Origin: Streptomyces sp. NBC_00878
GTDB lineage: Bacteria > Actinomycetota > Actinomycetes > Streptomycetales > Streptomycetaceae
NCBI RefSeq assembly: GCF_026341515.1
Contig: NZ_JAPEOK010000001.1
Coordinates: forward strand, 2,232,001 to 2,296,000
Length of the DNA stretch: 64,000 nt
Direction of reading: 5' to 3'
The notes beneath the pieces were generated by a model that saw nothing but the letters and a program-made list of their open reading frames with translations, was not told the origin of the DNA and ran no database searches. Shown one piece after another: positions 55,823-64,000 of the stretch (the stretch's first letter is position 1; every line of letters begins with the position of its first letter). The position numbers and the translations under genes are program-made.

Positions 55823-56702
55823 CGCCCTCACCGAGAATCCAGGCGACGGCCGCCTCGGCGGCGGGTGCGTGCCATGCCCCGCCCTGCTCGGCGTCGAGCT
55901 CGACCAGCCGGTGATCGCAGGTCAGCGCCTTGTCCGCGGCACGAGAGGATTCCACGGAGACAGCTGACGGGCCCGCGCCGTGCACGATCAGTGTCGGCGC
56001 CGCGATGACGTCGAGCACCCCCTGCGGCTGCAGCCAGAACACTTCGTTGAGCAGGGCTCGGCCCAGCACGAAGGACGGCGTGTAGGGGAGCCGTCCCGTG
56101 GCCAGCAGTTCGCGCCCGGCCGACTCGTCGAGATAGTCACGCGACCATGTGGGCCGCGCGTCGACGAAGTGTTCCTTGTAGTCGATCAGTGGGTTGAACA
56201 GCACCAGCCGGGAGACCTCATCGCCGCGGCGGGCCGCGTAGCCTGCCGCGACGCCGCCGGTGAGGCCGGTGGCCACCAGAGTCAGCCGGGTGGCACCTAC
56301 GTGCTCCCGCAGGTGATCCAGGCCCGAACTGATCACGTTGAGCAGCAGGGAGAGGCTCAAGTCCTCCTGCCTGCCCTCGCTTTCACCGTGGCCCGGCAGG
56401 TCGAAGCGAAGGCTCGCCACTCCCTCGGCGGCCAGTTCCCCGGACAGCAGCGTGAAGAACCCGTCCTGCTCACGGGTGGCGCCCTCGCCGTGGAGGAGGA
56501 GAACGGCGTGCTCGGGCTCGGCCCGAGGCGTGAGCAACGTACCCGCCAGGCGCAGCCCGTCGTGGGCTCGGACGGTGGTGCTCACCGCCGTAGTCGAAGG
56601 CGAGGTCGTCGAGGTCGAGGCCGTCGAAGGCGGGTTCTGGGAGGCCGGAGTCGTGGAGGGCGAGGCCGTCGAGGGCGGGGCCAAGGGGGTGGGCTCAGGC
56701 AT
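55812..56702 (-). CDS. Alpha/beta hydrolase-fold protein with weak catalytic motif
   Basis: A 296-residue protein. Residues 8-42 are a Ser/Thr/Pro-rich linker (PSTASPSTTPASQNPPST). The core has the alpha/beta hydrolase order (HAVLLLHGEGATREQDGF, LRFDLPGHGESEG, APTLIVHGAG). At the nucleophile elbow the expected GxSxG is replaced by LVATGLTGGVAAG, and the acid loop also lacks a clear Asp. It may be a non-catalytic or atypical enzyme such as an acyl carrier or esterase relative. It is inside the cluster but on the opposite strand. Confidence 0.7.
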   Translation of the reverse strand: MPEPTPLAPPSTASPSTTPASQNPPSTASTSTTSPSTTAVSTTVRAHDGLRLAGTLLTPRAEPEHAVLLLHGEGATREQDGFFTLLSGELAAEGVASLRFDLPGHGESEGRQEDLSLSLLLNVISSGLDHLREHVGATRLTLVATGLTGGVAAGYAARRGDEVSRLVLFNPLIDYKEHFVDARPTWSRDYLDESAGRELLATGRLPYTPSFVLGRALLNEVFWLQPQGVLDVIAAPTLIVHGAGPSAVSVESSRAADKALTCDHRLVELDAEQGGAWHAPAAEAAVAWILGEGVSP

Positions 56703-56957
56703 GGCGAACTCCTGCTCGTTGCCGACTGGTGGGCGGCAAGTATTGCCGCGGCACTCGCGCCGCCGATTCGCGTACGCACGTTTCCGTTGTCTCGTGCGGT
56801 GTGAGGGTCCGCCAGGGACGGGGGCGGCGGCGTGTTGGCCGGACAACCCATTCATCGCCGGTGCGGCCTGGGGATGTGTGCGCATGGCCCCACTCGCCAC
56901 GATGGGCGCCGGCCCGTTGAACGGACCCGAACATCCCCCATCGGTGAAGGAGTCCGG

Positions 56958-58466
56958 GTGTACGCACAGGATTTGCCAGGAGCCCGTCACTGGTCCGGTC
57001 AGGGGGCGAAGAGGATCACCGTCATCGGCGCCGGCCTCGCCGGGCTGGTCGCGGCCCATGAACTGGAACGGCTGGGGCACAGCGTGCAGGTGCTGGAGGC
57101 CCGGCTGGCGGTGGGCGGCAGGGTCCGTACGCATGTCTTCTCCGGACGGGCGAACGGGCCTCTCGTCGAGTTGGGTGCGATGCGCATCCCCGCCTCGCAC
57201 CACCGCACCATGCAGTGGATCGACATCCTCGGCCTCAGTGACCGGGTCCGGCAGTTCCGCACACTGTTCTCCGACGATGCCAGCTACTTGGAGTCCCGGA
57301 CCGGGCACCTGCGGGTTCGCGACGCTTCACCGACGCTGGTCAAGGCCTTCAGCGAGGGGCTGCCACCGGGCAGCGACTATCACGCGGAGACCGTCCTGTG
57401 CGCGGCGTGGCTGACCGCCAGCGTCAACGCGGTCGCGCCCGGAGCCTTCCGGCGTGATCTCCACACCGGCCTCAACGTCGAGTTGCTGGACCTGCTGGAG
57501 AACATCGACGTCCGCCCGTACATCGTGGCCAGCGGCGCCAACGAGCGGGTCGATCTCAACCGCTTCTTCGCCAACAACCCTGACTTCGCGCGGACCAGCG
57601 GGCTCAGGAACTTCTTCGACGACGTCATCGTCGAGACCTCTTCGGCGCTGTTCCGCCTGGACGGCGGGATGGACCAGATCGCGCAGCGACTGGCCGAGCG
57701 GCTGCGCGGACCCATCCTCCGTGGCCGCCGGGTGGTGGGCCTCCACGTACAGCGCGACGGAGTCCTGGTGGAAGTGCAGCGCGGACTGGCCACCGCTCCC
57801 CGGCGTTCCGACTACGTGCTGTGCACGGTGCCGTTCTCGGTGCTGCGCCGGATGCGGCTGAGCGGCATCGGCGACGACAAGGTCGCGATGATCCACGACA
57901 TGCAGTACTGGCCGGCCACCAAGATCGCGGTGCACTGCCAGGAGGCGTTCTGGGAGCGCGACGGGATCAGCGGTGGGGGCTCGTTCACCGGAGGGCTGGT
58001 ACGCCAGACCTACTACCCGCCGGTCGAGAGTGATCCTCGGCTGGGGGCCGCGCTGCTGGCCAGCTACACGCTCGGTCCGGACGCCGACGCGCTCGGCCGG
58101 GAACACCCGGACCGGCGGGTGGCGGTGGTGCTCGACGAACTCAGCGCCATTCACCCGGAGTTGAACAGCCCGGGCATGGTGCTGGACGTGGTGAGCCAGG
58201 CATGGGGCGAGGACCCGACCAGCATGGGTGCCGCGGCGGTGCGCTGGAGCAAGGACGCCGCCACGGCGGAGGAGGAGCGTGTGCTGGCGGCCAGGCCCGA
58301 GCGCACCCTGTTCTTCGCGGGCGATCACTGCTCGCCTCACCCGGCGTGGATCGAGGGCGCGATCGAATCCGGCATCGCGGCCGCGCAGGACGTCCACGCG
58401 GCCCTGCCCGTCGACCACCGCGTGCTGGCCACGGGATACCAGGGGCTGCCGGGCGGTTCCGCCTGA
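56958..58466 (+). CDS. FAD-dependent L-amino-acid oxidase, RebO/StaO-like
   Basis: A 502-residue flavin amine oxidase. GTG start follows GAAGGAG at a good distance. It has the dinucleotide-binding motif VIGAGLAGLVAAHELE, VELGAMRIPASHHRT, and the C-terminal FAD segment FFAGDHCSPHPAWIEGAIES. Its neighbours and pattern match RebO/StaO, which oxidise (chloro)tryptophan to the indole-3-pyruvate imine used for dimerisation. The substrate is inferred from the adjacent halogenase. Confidence 0.85.
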   Translation: MYAQDLPGARHWSGQGAKRITVIGAGLAGLVAAHELERLGHSVQVLEARLAVGGRVRTHVFSGRANGPLVELGAMRIPASHHRTMQWIDILGLSDRVRQFRTLFSDDASYLESRTGHLRVRDASPTLVKAFSEGLPPGSDYHAETVLCAAWLTASVNAVAPGAFRRDLHTGLNVELLDLLENIDVRPYIVASGANERVDLNRFFANNPDFARTSGLRNFFDDVIVETSSALFRLDGGMDQIAQRLAERLRGPILRGRRVVGLHVQRDGVLVEVQRGLATAPRRSDYVLCTVPFSVLRRMRLSGIGDDKVAMIHDMQYWPATKIAVHCQEAFWERDGISGGGSFTGGLVRQTYYPPVESDPRLGAALLASYTLGPDADALGREHPDRRVAVVLDELSAIHPELNSPGMVLDVVSQAWGEDPTSMGAAAVRWSKDAATAEEERVLAARPERTLFFAGDHCSPHPAWIEGAIESGIAAAQDVHAALPVDHRVLATGYQGLPGGSA

Positions 58467-58565
58467 GTCCATCGGCCTTCCGGCTGAGTCCATCGGCCCT
58501 TCGGCCCCCGCGGCTGTTCAGTCCCTTGGCCGTATCGCTTTCTGACGCTCACTGAGGGGAGCATC

Positions 58566-60182
58566 ATGACCTCTTTTCCACAGACCGATGTGCTGATCGT
58601 CGGCGGTGGCCCCATCGGCATGGCCATGGCCCTCGAACTCCGCTCGCGCGGTGTCGACTTCGTACTGATCGAGGCAGGCGACGGAGAGGTCTCGCATCCA
58701 AAGGTCAGCAGTATCGGCCCGCGCTCGATGGAGCTGTTCAGGCGTTGGGGCATGGCCACCCGGATTCGCGAGTCCGGGTGGCCGGGAGATCACACGCTGG
58801 ACTGTGTCTGGGTCACCCGTGTCGGCGGCCACGAGTTGTTCCGGCTGCCGCGGCACACCATGGACACGCGTCCGCAGTACCGGCACACCCCGGAGCCGGA
58901 CGCGGTCTGCCCCCAGCACTGGCTGGCGCCCCTGCTCTCTGCCGAGCTGGGCGTTCACCCCGACGGTCCGGTCCGGATGCGAACGAGGCTGGAGCGCTTC
59001 GACCAGGACGAGGACGGGGTGACCGCGACGGTCACCGACCTGGCCACCGGCGAAAGCGCGCGCCTTCGCGCGAAGTACCTCATCGCCTGCGACGGCACCT
59101 CGTCGCCCATCCGCAAGAGCTGTGGCATCGACGCTCCGGCACGCCATGAGACGCAGGTGTTTCGCAACATCCTCTTCCACGCGCCGCGACTGCAGGCGGA
59201 GTTGGGCGAGAGCAGCGCGCAGTTCTACTACTTGATGATCTCCTCCTCACTGCGGTTCCCGCTGCGCGCGCTGGACGGCAAGGGGCTCTACCGGATGACC
59301 GTCGGGCTCCAGGGCGACCCCGACTCGTTGGCCGAGCCGGAAGCCTTGGTGCGCAAGGCGATCGCCGTGGACACTCCGGTACGCGTGCTGTCGGACAACA
59401 AGTGGCATCTCGTGCATCGAGTGGCGGACACCTTCCGGCACGGCCGGGTGTTCCTCGTGGGCGACTCGGCACACTCGCTCTCCCCCTCGGGCGGCTTCGG
59501 TATGAACACCGGCATCTGCGGCGCGGCCGACCTGGGATGGAAGCTCGCGGCTCAGCTCGCCGGGTGGGCCGGTGCCAGGCTGCTGGACACCTACACGAGC
59601 GAGCGGCGGCCGGTCGCTCTGGAGGGCCTGGAGGAGGCCAACCGCAATCTGGTGCGCGCCATGAGCCGGCAGGTGCCCGGTGAACTCCATGACGACACAC
59701 CCGCCGGCGAAGAAGCCCGGCGAAAGATCAGCGAGCAGGTCGCTCGCAGCGGGGCCGCCAAGGAGTTCGACGCACCGGAGATCCATCTGGGCTTCACCTA
59801 CGCCGACTCGCCCGTCGTGGTGCCCGACCCGACGGTGTCGGCGGAGCAGCGGCTGAACCGGCGGCCGAACACCCGGCCGGGCTCACGCGCACCGCACGCC
59901 TGGGTCAAGCCCGGCATGTCCACTCTGGACCTCTTCGGGGACGGGTTCGTGCTGGTGAACTGCACGGGTTCCGGCGACGCCACGGCCTTTGAGCGCGCCT
60001 TCGCCGAGCGCGGCGTACCGCTGTCCGTCGTCGCGTGCGACGTGCCCGAGGTCGTCGAGGCGTACGAGCGGCGATTCGTACTGGTCCGGCCGGACGGGCA
60101 TGTGGCCTGGCGCGGCCACGAACTGCCCGACTCCCCTGGCCTGCTCGCCGATCGGGTGCGCGGCGCCGCCCCCGCTCTCTGA
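58566..60182 (+). CDS. FAD-dependent aromatic hydroxylase, RebC/StaC-like
   Basis: A 538-residue monooxygenase of the PheA/TfdB fold. It has FAD motif VGGGPIGMAMALELRSRG, LRAKYLIACDGTSSPIRKSC and the strongly RebC-like stretch GDSAHSLSPSGGFGMNTG followed by ADLGWKLAAQLAGW. RebC and StaC act on the chromopyrrolic-acid-derived intermediate and control oxidation of the indolocarbazole C7 position. The gene lies between the RebO-like and StaP-like genes on one strand, supporting that role. Some cladoniamide-type clusters have additional FAD enzymes with different regiochemistry. Confidence 0.85.
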   Translation: MTSFPQTDVLIVGGGPIGMAMALELRSRGVDFVLIEAGDGEVSHPKVSSIGPRSMELFRRWGMATRIRESGWPGDHTLDCVWVTRVGGHELFRLPRHTMDTRPQYRHTPEPDAVCPQHWLAPLLSAELGVHPDGPVRMRTRLERFDQDEDGVTATVTDLATGESARLRAKYLIACDGTSSPIRKSCGIDAPARHETQVFRNILFHAPRLQAELGESSAQFYYLMISSSLRFPLRALDGKGLYRMTVGLQGDPDSLAEPEALVRKAIAVDTPVRVLSDNKWHLVHRVADTFRHGRVFLVGDSAHSLSPSGGFGMNTGICGAADLGWKLAAQLAGWAGARLLDTYTSERRPVALEGLEEANRNLVRAMSRQVPGELHDDTPAGEEARRKISEQVARSGAAKEFDAPEIHLGFTYADSPVVVPDPTVSAEQRLNRRPNTRPGSRAPHAWVKPGMSTLDLFGDGFVLVNCTGSGDATAFERAFAERGVPLSVVACDVPEVVEAYERRFVLVRPDGHVAWRGHELPDSPGLLADRVRGAAPAL

Positions 60183-60200
60183 AGGAACCGAGGACCGCTC

Positions 60201-61454
60201 ATGACGTACACAGCCTCCGGCGTGACACTGCCCCCCTTCGACCTGAAGGGCTGGACCGCCGAGCAGGTGGCCGACCCCTACCCGATCTTCCGGCGCTACC
60301 GTGAGGCCTCTCCGGTGCACCGCGGGGCCGCGGGCGCGGCCGGGCCCGAGACCTTCTACGTGTTCGGCCATGACGAGGTGGCCGCCGTTCTGTCCAGTCA
60401 GGCGTACGGGCGCAGCGCGCGCGTGGCCAACGAGGGCCGGGCACGGCCGCCCGAGCTGGTTCCCTCGGGACATGTCGCTCTGCGCACCATGGTGGAGAAC
60501 TGGCTGGTGTTCCTCGACCCGCCCCGCCACACCGAGCTGCGTTCGGTCCTGAACCGTGAGTTCTCCCCCAATGTGGTGTCGCGACTGCGCGGCCGGATCG
60601 CCGCTCTGGCCACCACGCTGCTCGACACCGTCGCGGAGTCAAGGGAGTTCGACCTGGTCGAGTCCTTTTCGGCGCCGCTGCCGATTCTGGTCATCTCCGA
60701 GTTGTTGGGGGTGCCGGCCGAGCACTGGGACTGGCTGCGGAGTCAGGCGGTGGCCTTGCAGGAGGCCAGCAGCAGTCGCGCCGCCGTACGCAAGGACGCC
60801 CACCAGGTCGCTGACGCCGCGGCGCGGGAACTCGGCGCGTACTTCGCGGAGTTGGCGACGCGTCGACGGACGGAGCCCGGCGACGACCTGGTGTCGTTAC
60901 TGGTGACGTCGGAGGCAGGCGCCGGGTCGCTGACCGAGGAAGAGATCGTGTCGACCTGCGTGCACCTGATGACAGCGGGCCATGAGACCACCACGAACGT
61001 CCTGAGCAAGTCCTTGCTGGCACTGGCCGTGCGGCCGGTCTCCTTGGCTCGGCTGCGGGCCGCGGGACAGATCCCGGCCACGGCGGTGGAGGAGCTGGTC
61101 CGCTTCGACTCACCGGTTCAGTCGGTCAGCCGGTGGGCCTACCGGGACGAGCGGCTGGCCGGGCACGACATACCGCGTGGCAGCAAGATCGTCGCCATGC
61201 TCGGCGCGGCCAACCGGGATCCGGGCCGCTTCGACGACCCGGACGCCCTGGTGCTGGACCGGCCCTTGGGCCGCAACGTCGGTTTCGGCCTGGGCATTCA
61301 CTACTGCCTGGGCGCGACCCTGGCGCGGGCCGAGATCGAGATCGGACTCGGGGCCCTCCTCCGCTCCCTGGGGGATTTCGCCGTCACCGGTGTGGACTAT
61401 CCCGACGACATGGTCTTCCACGGTCCGTCGCGGCTCACGCTGCGTCGGAGCTGA
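60201..61454 (+). CDS. Cytochrome P450, StaP/RebP-like
   Basis: A 417-residue P450. I-helix motif TAGHETTTN, ExxR in EELVR, and heme-binding loop GFGLGIHYCLGATLARAE. Several stretches (DPYPIFRRYREASPVHR, VENWLVFLDPPRHTELRS, PLPILVISELLGVP, YPDDMVFHGPSRL) match StaP/RebP closely as I remember them; these join the two indoles of chromopyrrolic acid. The gene starts 18 bases after the RebC-like gene. A TTA codon at 60897-60899 indicates bldA influence. Confidence 0.87.
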   Translation: MTYTASGVTLPPFDLKGWTAEQVADPYPIFRRYREASPVHRGAAGAAGPETFYVFGHDEVAAVLSSQAYGRSARVANEGRARPPELVPSGHVALRTMVENWLVFLDPPRHTELRSVLNREFSPNVVSRLRGRIAALATTLLDTVAESREFDLVESFSAPLPILVISELLGVPAEHWDWLRSQAVALQEASSSRAAVRKDAHQVADAAARELGAYFAELATRRRTEPGDDLVSLLVTSEAGAGSLTEEEIVSTCVHLMTAGHETTTNVLSKSLLALAVRPVSLARLRAAGQIPATAVEELVRFDSPVQSVSRWAYRDERLAGHDIPRGSKIVAMLGAANRDPGRFDDPDALVLDRPLGRNVGFGLGIHYCLGATLARAEIEIGLGALLRSLGDFAVTGVDYPDDMVFHGPSRLTLRRS

Positions 61455-63102
61455 CGCTCGACGTCCGCGCCCGCACCAGCACGTCGTCGAGGTGACTGTG
61501 CAGCCGCTGGATGGCGTCCTGATCGCCCGCGTCGGCGACGGCCGCGATATGGCCGTCGGGGCGGATCAGTACGGCCCTGGCGCCGTCCACGCGGTAGGCC
61601 CGGTAGGCCGCCGTCTCGCTCGGCGGGATCGTATGGGTGGCCACCGGAGCCGCGTACCGGCCGACGAGCCTCGCGGCCAGTTCCGCCACGTCCGCGGACG
61701 CGGAGGAGTGCTCCCGGTTGTCGAACAGCAGGATGTGATAGCCGCTGCCATGGCCCAGGTCGAGCACGCTGGACGCGCCTTCGCCCGTCTTGGCCATGGG
61801 TGCGTAGGGCGCGCGGTCGCCGGGTCGTGGCCCGCTCTTGCCGGAGTGTGCCGCCGACACCGCGCGGCTGCCCCGGTAGTTCACCCACAGCTGGGAGAAC
61901 AGATGGAAGAACATGCGCCGGACCGGGGCGAGGCGGCTGACCACTCCCACGATCCTGGTCGCCACGTGCGTGCGCATCCATACGGCGACGGCGTTGTTGC
62001 CGGTTTCCAGTTTGAAGCCGAGATCGGTGCGCTTGAGTACCGTCCTGGCGATCGGGCGCCGCTCGGATTCGTACGTCTCCAGCAGCCACGCGGGGCTTTC
62101 GTTGTTGACCACTTGCGCGAGTTTCCACGCGATGTTCACCGCGTCGCCGATGCCCAGGTTCAGGCCCTGGCCGCCGGCCGGGTTGTGGATGTGCGCGGCG
62201 TCGCCGATCAGGAAGGAATTGCCGACGCGGAACTTCGCGGCGATGCGGCTGTGGAAGCGGAACATCGACGCCCATTCGATCTTCTGAAGGCGGGCGTCGA
62301 CGCGGAAATAGGACTCGAACCAGCGTTGCAGGTCGCCGTGGTCCAAAGCCGCATAGGCCTGGTGCGAGGCTTCTCCGTTGTCCGTGGGCGCCCGGTGGAG
62401 GTCGGGCGGCACCACACCGAAGAGGCGGCAGCGGCCACTGGCGAGCGGCAGGATGCCGACGAAGCCGCCCCGGGTGAGGTTCAGCCGCATCCCCTTGACT
62501 CCGAGGTCCACGTCGAGGGTCACATCTGCCAGCATGCCGCTCTGCGCGTACGTCTCGCCGTCGAAGTCCTGGCCGAGGAAGCGGCGTACGGTGCTGCTCG
62601 CGCCGTCCGCGCCGACCAGCCAGCGCGCGCTGATGGTCGACGACACCTCGCCCTTCCGCACCCGGACCCGTACGGCGTCTCCGGTGTCGACCAGTTCGTC
62701 CACGGTGGACTGCCACTCCACGTCCACGGCATGCTCGGCCAGCGCGGCGACCAGCAGCCGTTCGGTCTCGGACTGCTCCAGGGCCAGGGCGAAGGGGAAC
62801 CGCGTACGGTCCGCGGTGCCCTCGCCGGCCAAGGGCATCTTCCCGGCGTGGCGGCCGTTCTCGTGGATGGCCACGTGAGTGATCCGCAGCCCACGGGCCA
62901 CGGCTTCGTCGGCGACTCCGAGTTGATCCAGGTGTTCGAGAGTGCGCGCGTGCACGATGGCGGCGCGTGCCTGTTCCACCGGGCCGGGCTTGCTGTCGAC
63001 GATCCGTACCCGGACCCCCTTCTGCGCCATGAGTAACGCGGCGGTCAGTCCGCTCGGACCTGCTCCTACCACGAGGACCTCGCAATCGTGTGGATCGCGC
63101 AT
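61435..63102 (-). CDS. FAD-dependent monooxygenase (PheA/TfdB type)
   Basis: A 555-residue flavoprotein with VVGAGPSGLTAALLMAQKG, SARWLVGADGASSTVRRFLG, FLIGDAAHIHNPAGGQGLNL and a C-terminal thioredoxin-like domain ending RPDGHIAAVADA. It is on the opposite strand from the P450 gene and overlaps its 3' end by 20 bases. In cladoniamide-type clusters second and third FAD enzymes carry out ring-opening or hydroxylation, so it is a candidate for that step. A TTA codon is at 63034-63036 (codon 23). Confidence 0.83.
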   Translation of the reverse strand: MRDPHDCEVLVVGAGPSGLTAALLMAQKGVRVRIVDSKPGPVEQARAAIVHARTLEHLDQLGVADEAVARGLRITHVAIHENGRHAGKMPLAGEGTADRTRFPFALALEQSETERLLVAALAEHAVDVEWQSTVDELVDTGDAVRVRVRKGEVSSTISARWLVGADGASSTVRRFLGQDFDGETYAQSGMLADVTLDVDLGVKGMRLNLTRGGFVGILPLASGRCRLFGVVPPDLHRAPTDNGEASHQAYAALDHGDLQRWFESYFRVDARLQKIEWASMFRFHSRIAAKFRVGNSFLIGDAAHIHNPAGGQGLNLGIGDAVNIAWKLAQVVNNESPAWLLETYESERRPIARTVLKRTDLGFKLETGNNAVAVWMRTHVATRIVGVVSRLAPVRRMFFHLFSQLWVNYRGSRAVSAAHSGKSGPRPGDRAPYAPMAKTGEGASSVLDLGHGSGYHILLFDNREHSSASADVAELAARLVGRYAAPVATHTIPPSETAAYRAYRVDGARAVLIRPDGHIAAVADAGDQDAIQRLHSHLDDVLVRARTSSVSSDAA

Positions 63103-63446
63103 GAAGCCTCCTGCCTGGCGTGAGTACTAGAGGACGGGCCTGATTCGCCCCGATGCGCCGAGTATCGCGACCCTGCGGATGCGCGCACATCGTGCACGGG
63201 GAACGCCGACGCATGGTTTCTGGCCGCTGTACTCGGGACTGATTCGTCCCACGTGCAAGATCACACCCGCGAGGCGGGCGGCACCCCACGCGAGTTCGCA
63301 GGTTCTTGTGGCCGTCGCTCAACACGCGCGGTCCGTGCAGAAGGATCGGTTCCGGACCGGTTGCCCGCGTGGCAGCCACCGCGATTCGACCACCGCGATT
63401 CGACCACTGTGATTCGACCCCGCCGAGAAATGCCGAGGACGCGTTT
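63103..63446. promoter_or_regulatory. Divergent promoter region with operator repeats
   Basis: Between the FAD monooxygenase and the methyltransferase (344 bp) there are two 16-bp copies of GGGNCTGATTCGNCCC (63136-63151 and 63235-63250) with GGG/CCC inverted ends. Three tandem 14-bp copies of ACCGCGATTCGACC (63378-63391, 63392-63405, the third at 63406-63419 with two changes) end 27 bases before the methyltransferase start. GATTCG is common to all five. They are strong candidates for cluster-regulator binding. Confidence 0.7.
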
Positions 63447-64000
63447 ATGACCGAAGCTGCGCAGCCCGTGGCGACCGATCCAGAACCCTACTTCGACGAA
63501 CTCGCCGACCTGTACGAAAGGTTCACGAGCGTCCGCGACGCCGCTACCAGCCCCATTCGCTCCTGGCTGGTCGAGCATCTTGTTCCTGGCAAGCGAGCCA
63601 TCGACATCGGCTGCGGTGGCGGCAACAACTGCTTGATGCTGGCCGACCGCTACGACGAGGTCGTCGGGGTGGACATCTCGCAGCGCATGCTCGACATAGC
63701 CGCGACCAAGCCGTCCCGTGTTCCGGTGCGCTACGAGTGCCGCGGCGCCCTGGATCTCAGCCCGGACACGGACGGCACCTTCGACCTGGTGATGTCGGTC
63801 AACGCCGTCTTCCACATCGGTCCGGCCGACACCGTACTGAAGCGACTGCGTGAACTGGTTGCCCCCGGTGGGAGGTTGCTGATCATCGATGTCACCCAGC
63901 CGGATGCAGCGGGTGCGCAGCCCAGTGAGCAGAGCGCCTACGCCTTCGAAACAGCGAAGATCGTCTATGAGATATCCGGCGATGTGGAGGCCGCCGCCGA
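63447..64000 (+). CDS. Class I SAM-dependent methyltransferase (cut by window end)
   Basis: The first 184 residues of a methyltransferase with motif I AIDIGCGGGNNCLMLADRY, post-I VVGVDISQRML and VMSVNAVFHIG. ATG 63447 has GAGGA upstream at a good distance. It runs beyond the right edge. It would be a tailoring methylase of the bis-indole cluster, downstream of the operator repeats. Confidence 0.85.
   Translation, partial: MTEAAQPVATDPEPYFDELADLYERFTSVRDAATSPIRSWLVEHLVPGKRAIDIGCGGGNNCLMLADRYDEVVGVDISQRMLDIAATKPSRVPVRYECRGALDLSPDTDGTFDLVMSVNAVFHIGPADTVLKRLRELVAPGGRLLIIDVTQPDAAGAQPSEQSAYAFETAKIVYEISGDVEAAA

Overview
This is a high-GC actinomycete chromosome segment, almost certainly Streptomyces. 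The evidence is very high third-position GC, GTG/TTG starts, rare in-frame TTA codons, a DUF397/XRE/ATPase regulatory triad, many Sec- and Tat-exported proteins, and stop/start overlaps. Nothing looks like plasmid replication, CRISPR, rRNA or tRNA.

Layout. 1-9.7 kb: end of a sugar ABC importer, a GH2 beta-galactosidase, a three-gene ABC-2 exporter, and a MoxR ATPase with a VWA-domain partner. 9.8-12.4 kb: a frameshifted membrane protein, then a minus-strand pair (caspase-like peptidase plus a small EACC1-like protein) that resembles a predicted conflict or cell-death module. 12.4-20 kb: a relic-rich accessory zone with a broken IS630 transposase, frameshifted DUF1963, PEBP and Mu-type transposase fragments, a 125-bp duplicate of the exporter gene end, and several intact small genes. 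19.6-32.9 kb: regulators (AraC, XRE/DUF397, TetR), secreted PHP and nuclease/phosphatase-like proteins, a DJ-1/PfpI protein, a membrane-anchored cyclase-like/cupin pair, a secreted crystallin-like protein and a Nudix hydrolase. 32.9-39.7 kb: plant-polysaccharide genes (DUF2264, rhamnogalacturonan acetylesterase, GH43 plus ricin-type lectin, a beta-helix surface protein). 39.7-41.2 kb: a second, editing-less threonyl-tRNA synthetase behind a textbook leader-peptide attenuator. 41.2-45.7 kb: LapA-like protein, homocysteine methyltransferase, and a LacI regulator divergent from a carboxylesterase with a dense operator region. 45.7-64 kb: a natural-product cluster that runs off the right edge.

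The right-hand cluster combines a tryptophan supply block (trpD, trpG, trpE, DAHP synthase, a decayed trpC, a MocR regulator) with a PyrH-like tryptophan halogenase, flavin reductase, RebO-like amino-acid oxidase, RebC/StaC-like FAD enzyme, StaP/RebP-like P450, another FAD monooxygenase and methyltransferases. This points to a chlorinated bis-indole of the indolocarbazole/cladoniamide type. The RebD-type dimerising enzyme is not inside the window and would have to lie beyond position 64000. Four cluster genes carry TTA codons, so bldA control is likely.

Starts were chosen by hand from ribosome-binding sites and overlaps. Family calls rest on remembered motifs, not searches.
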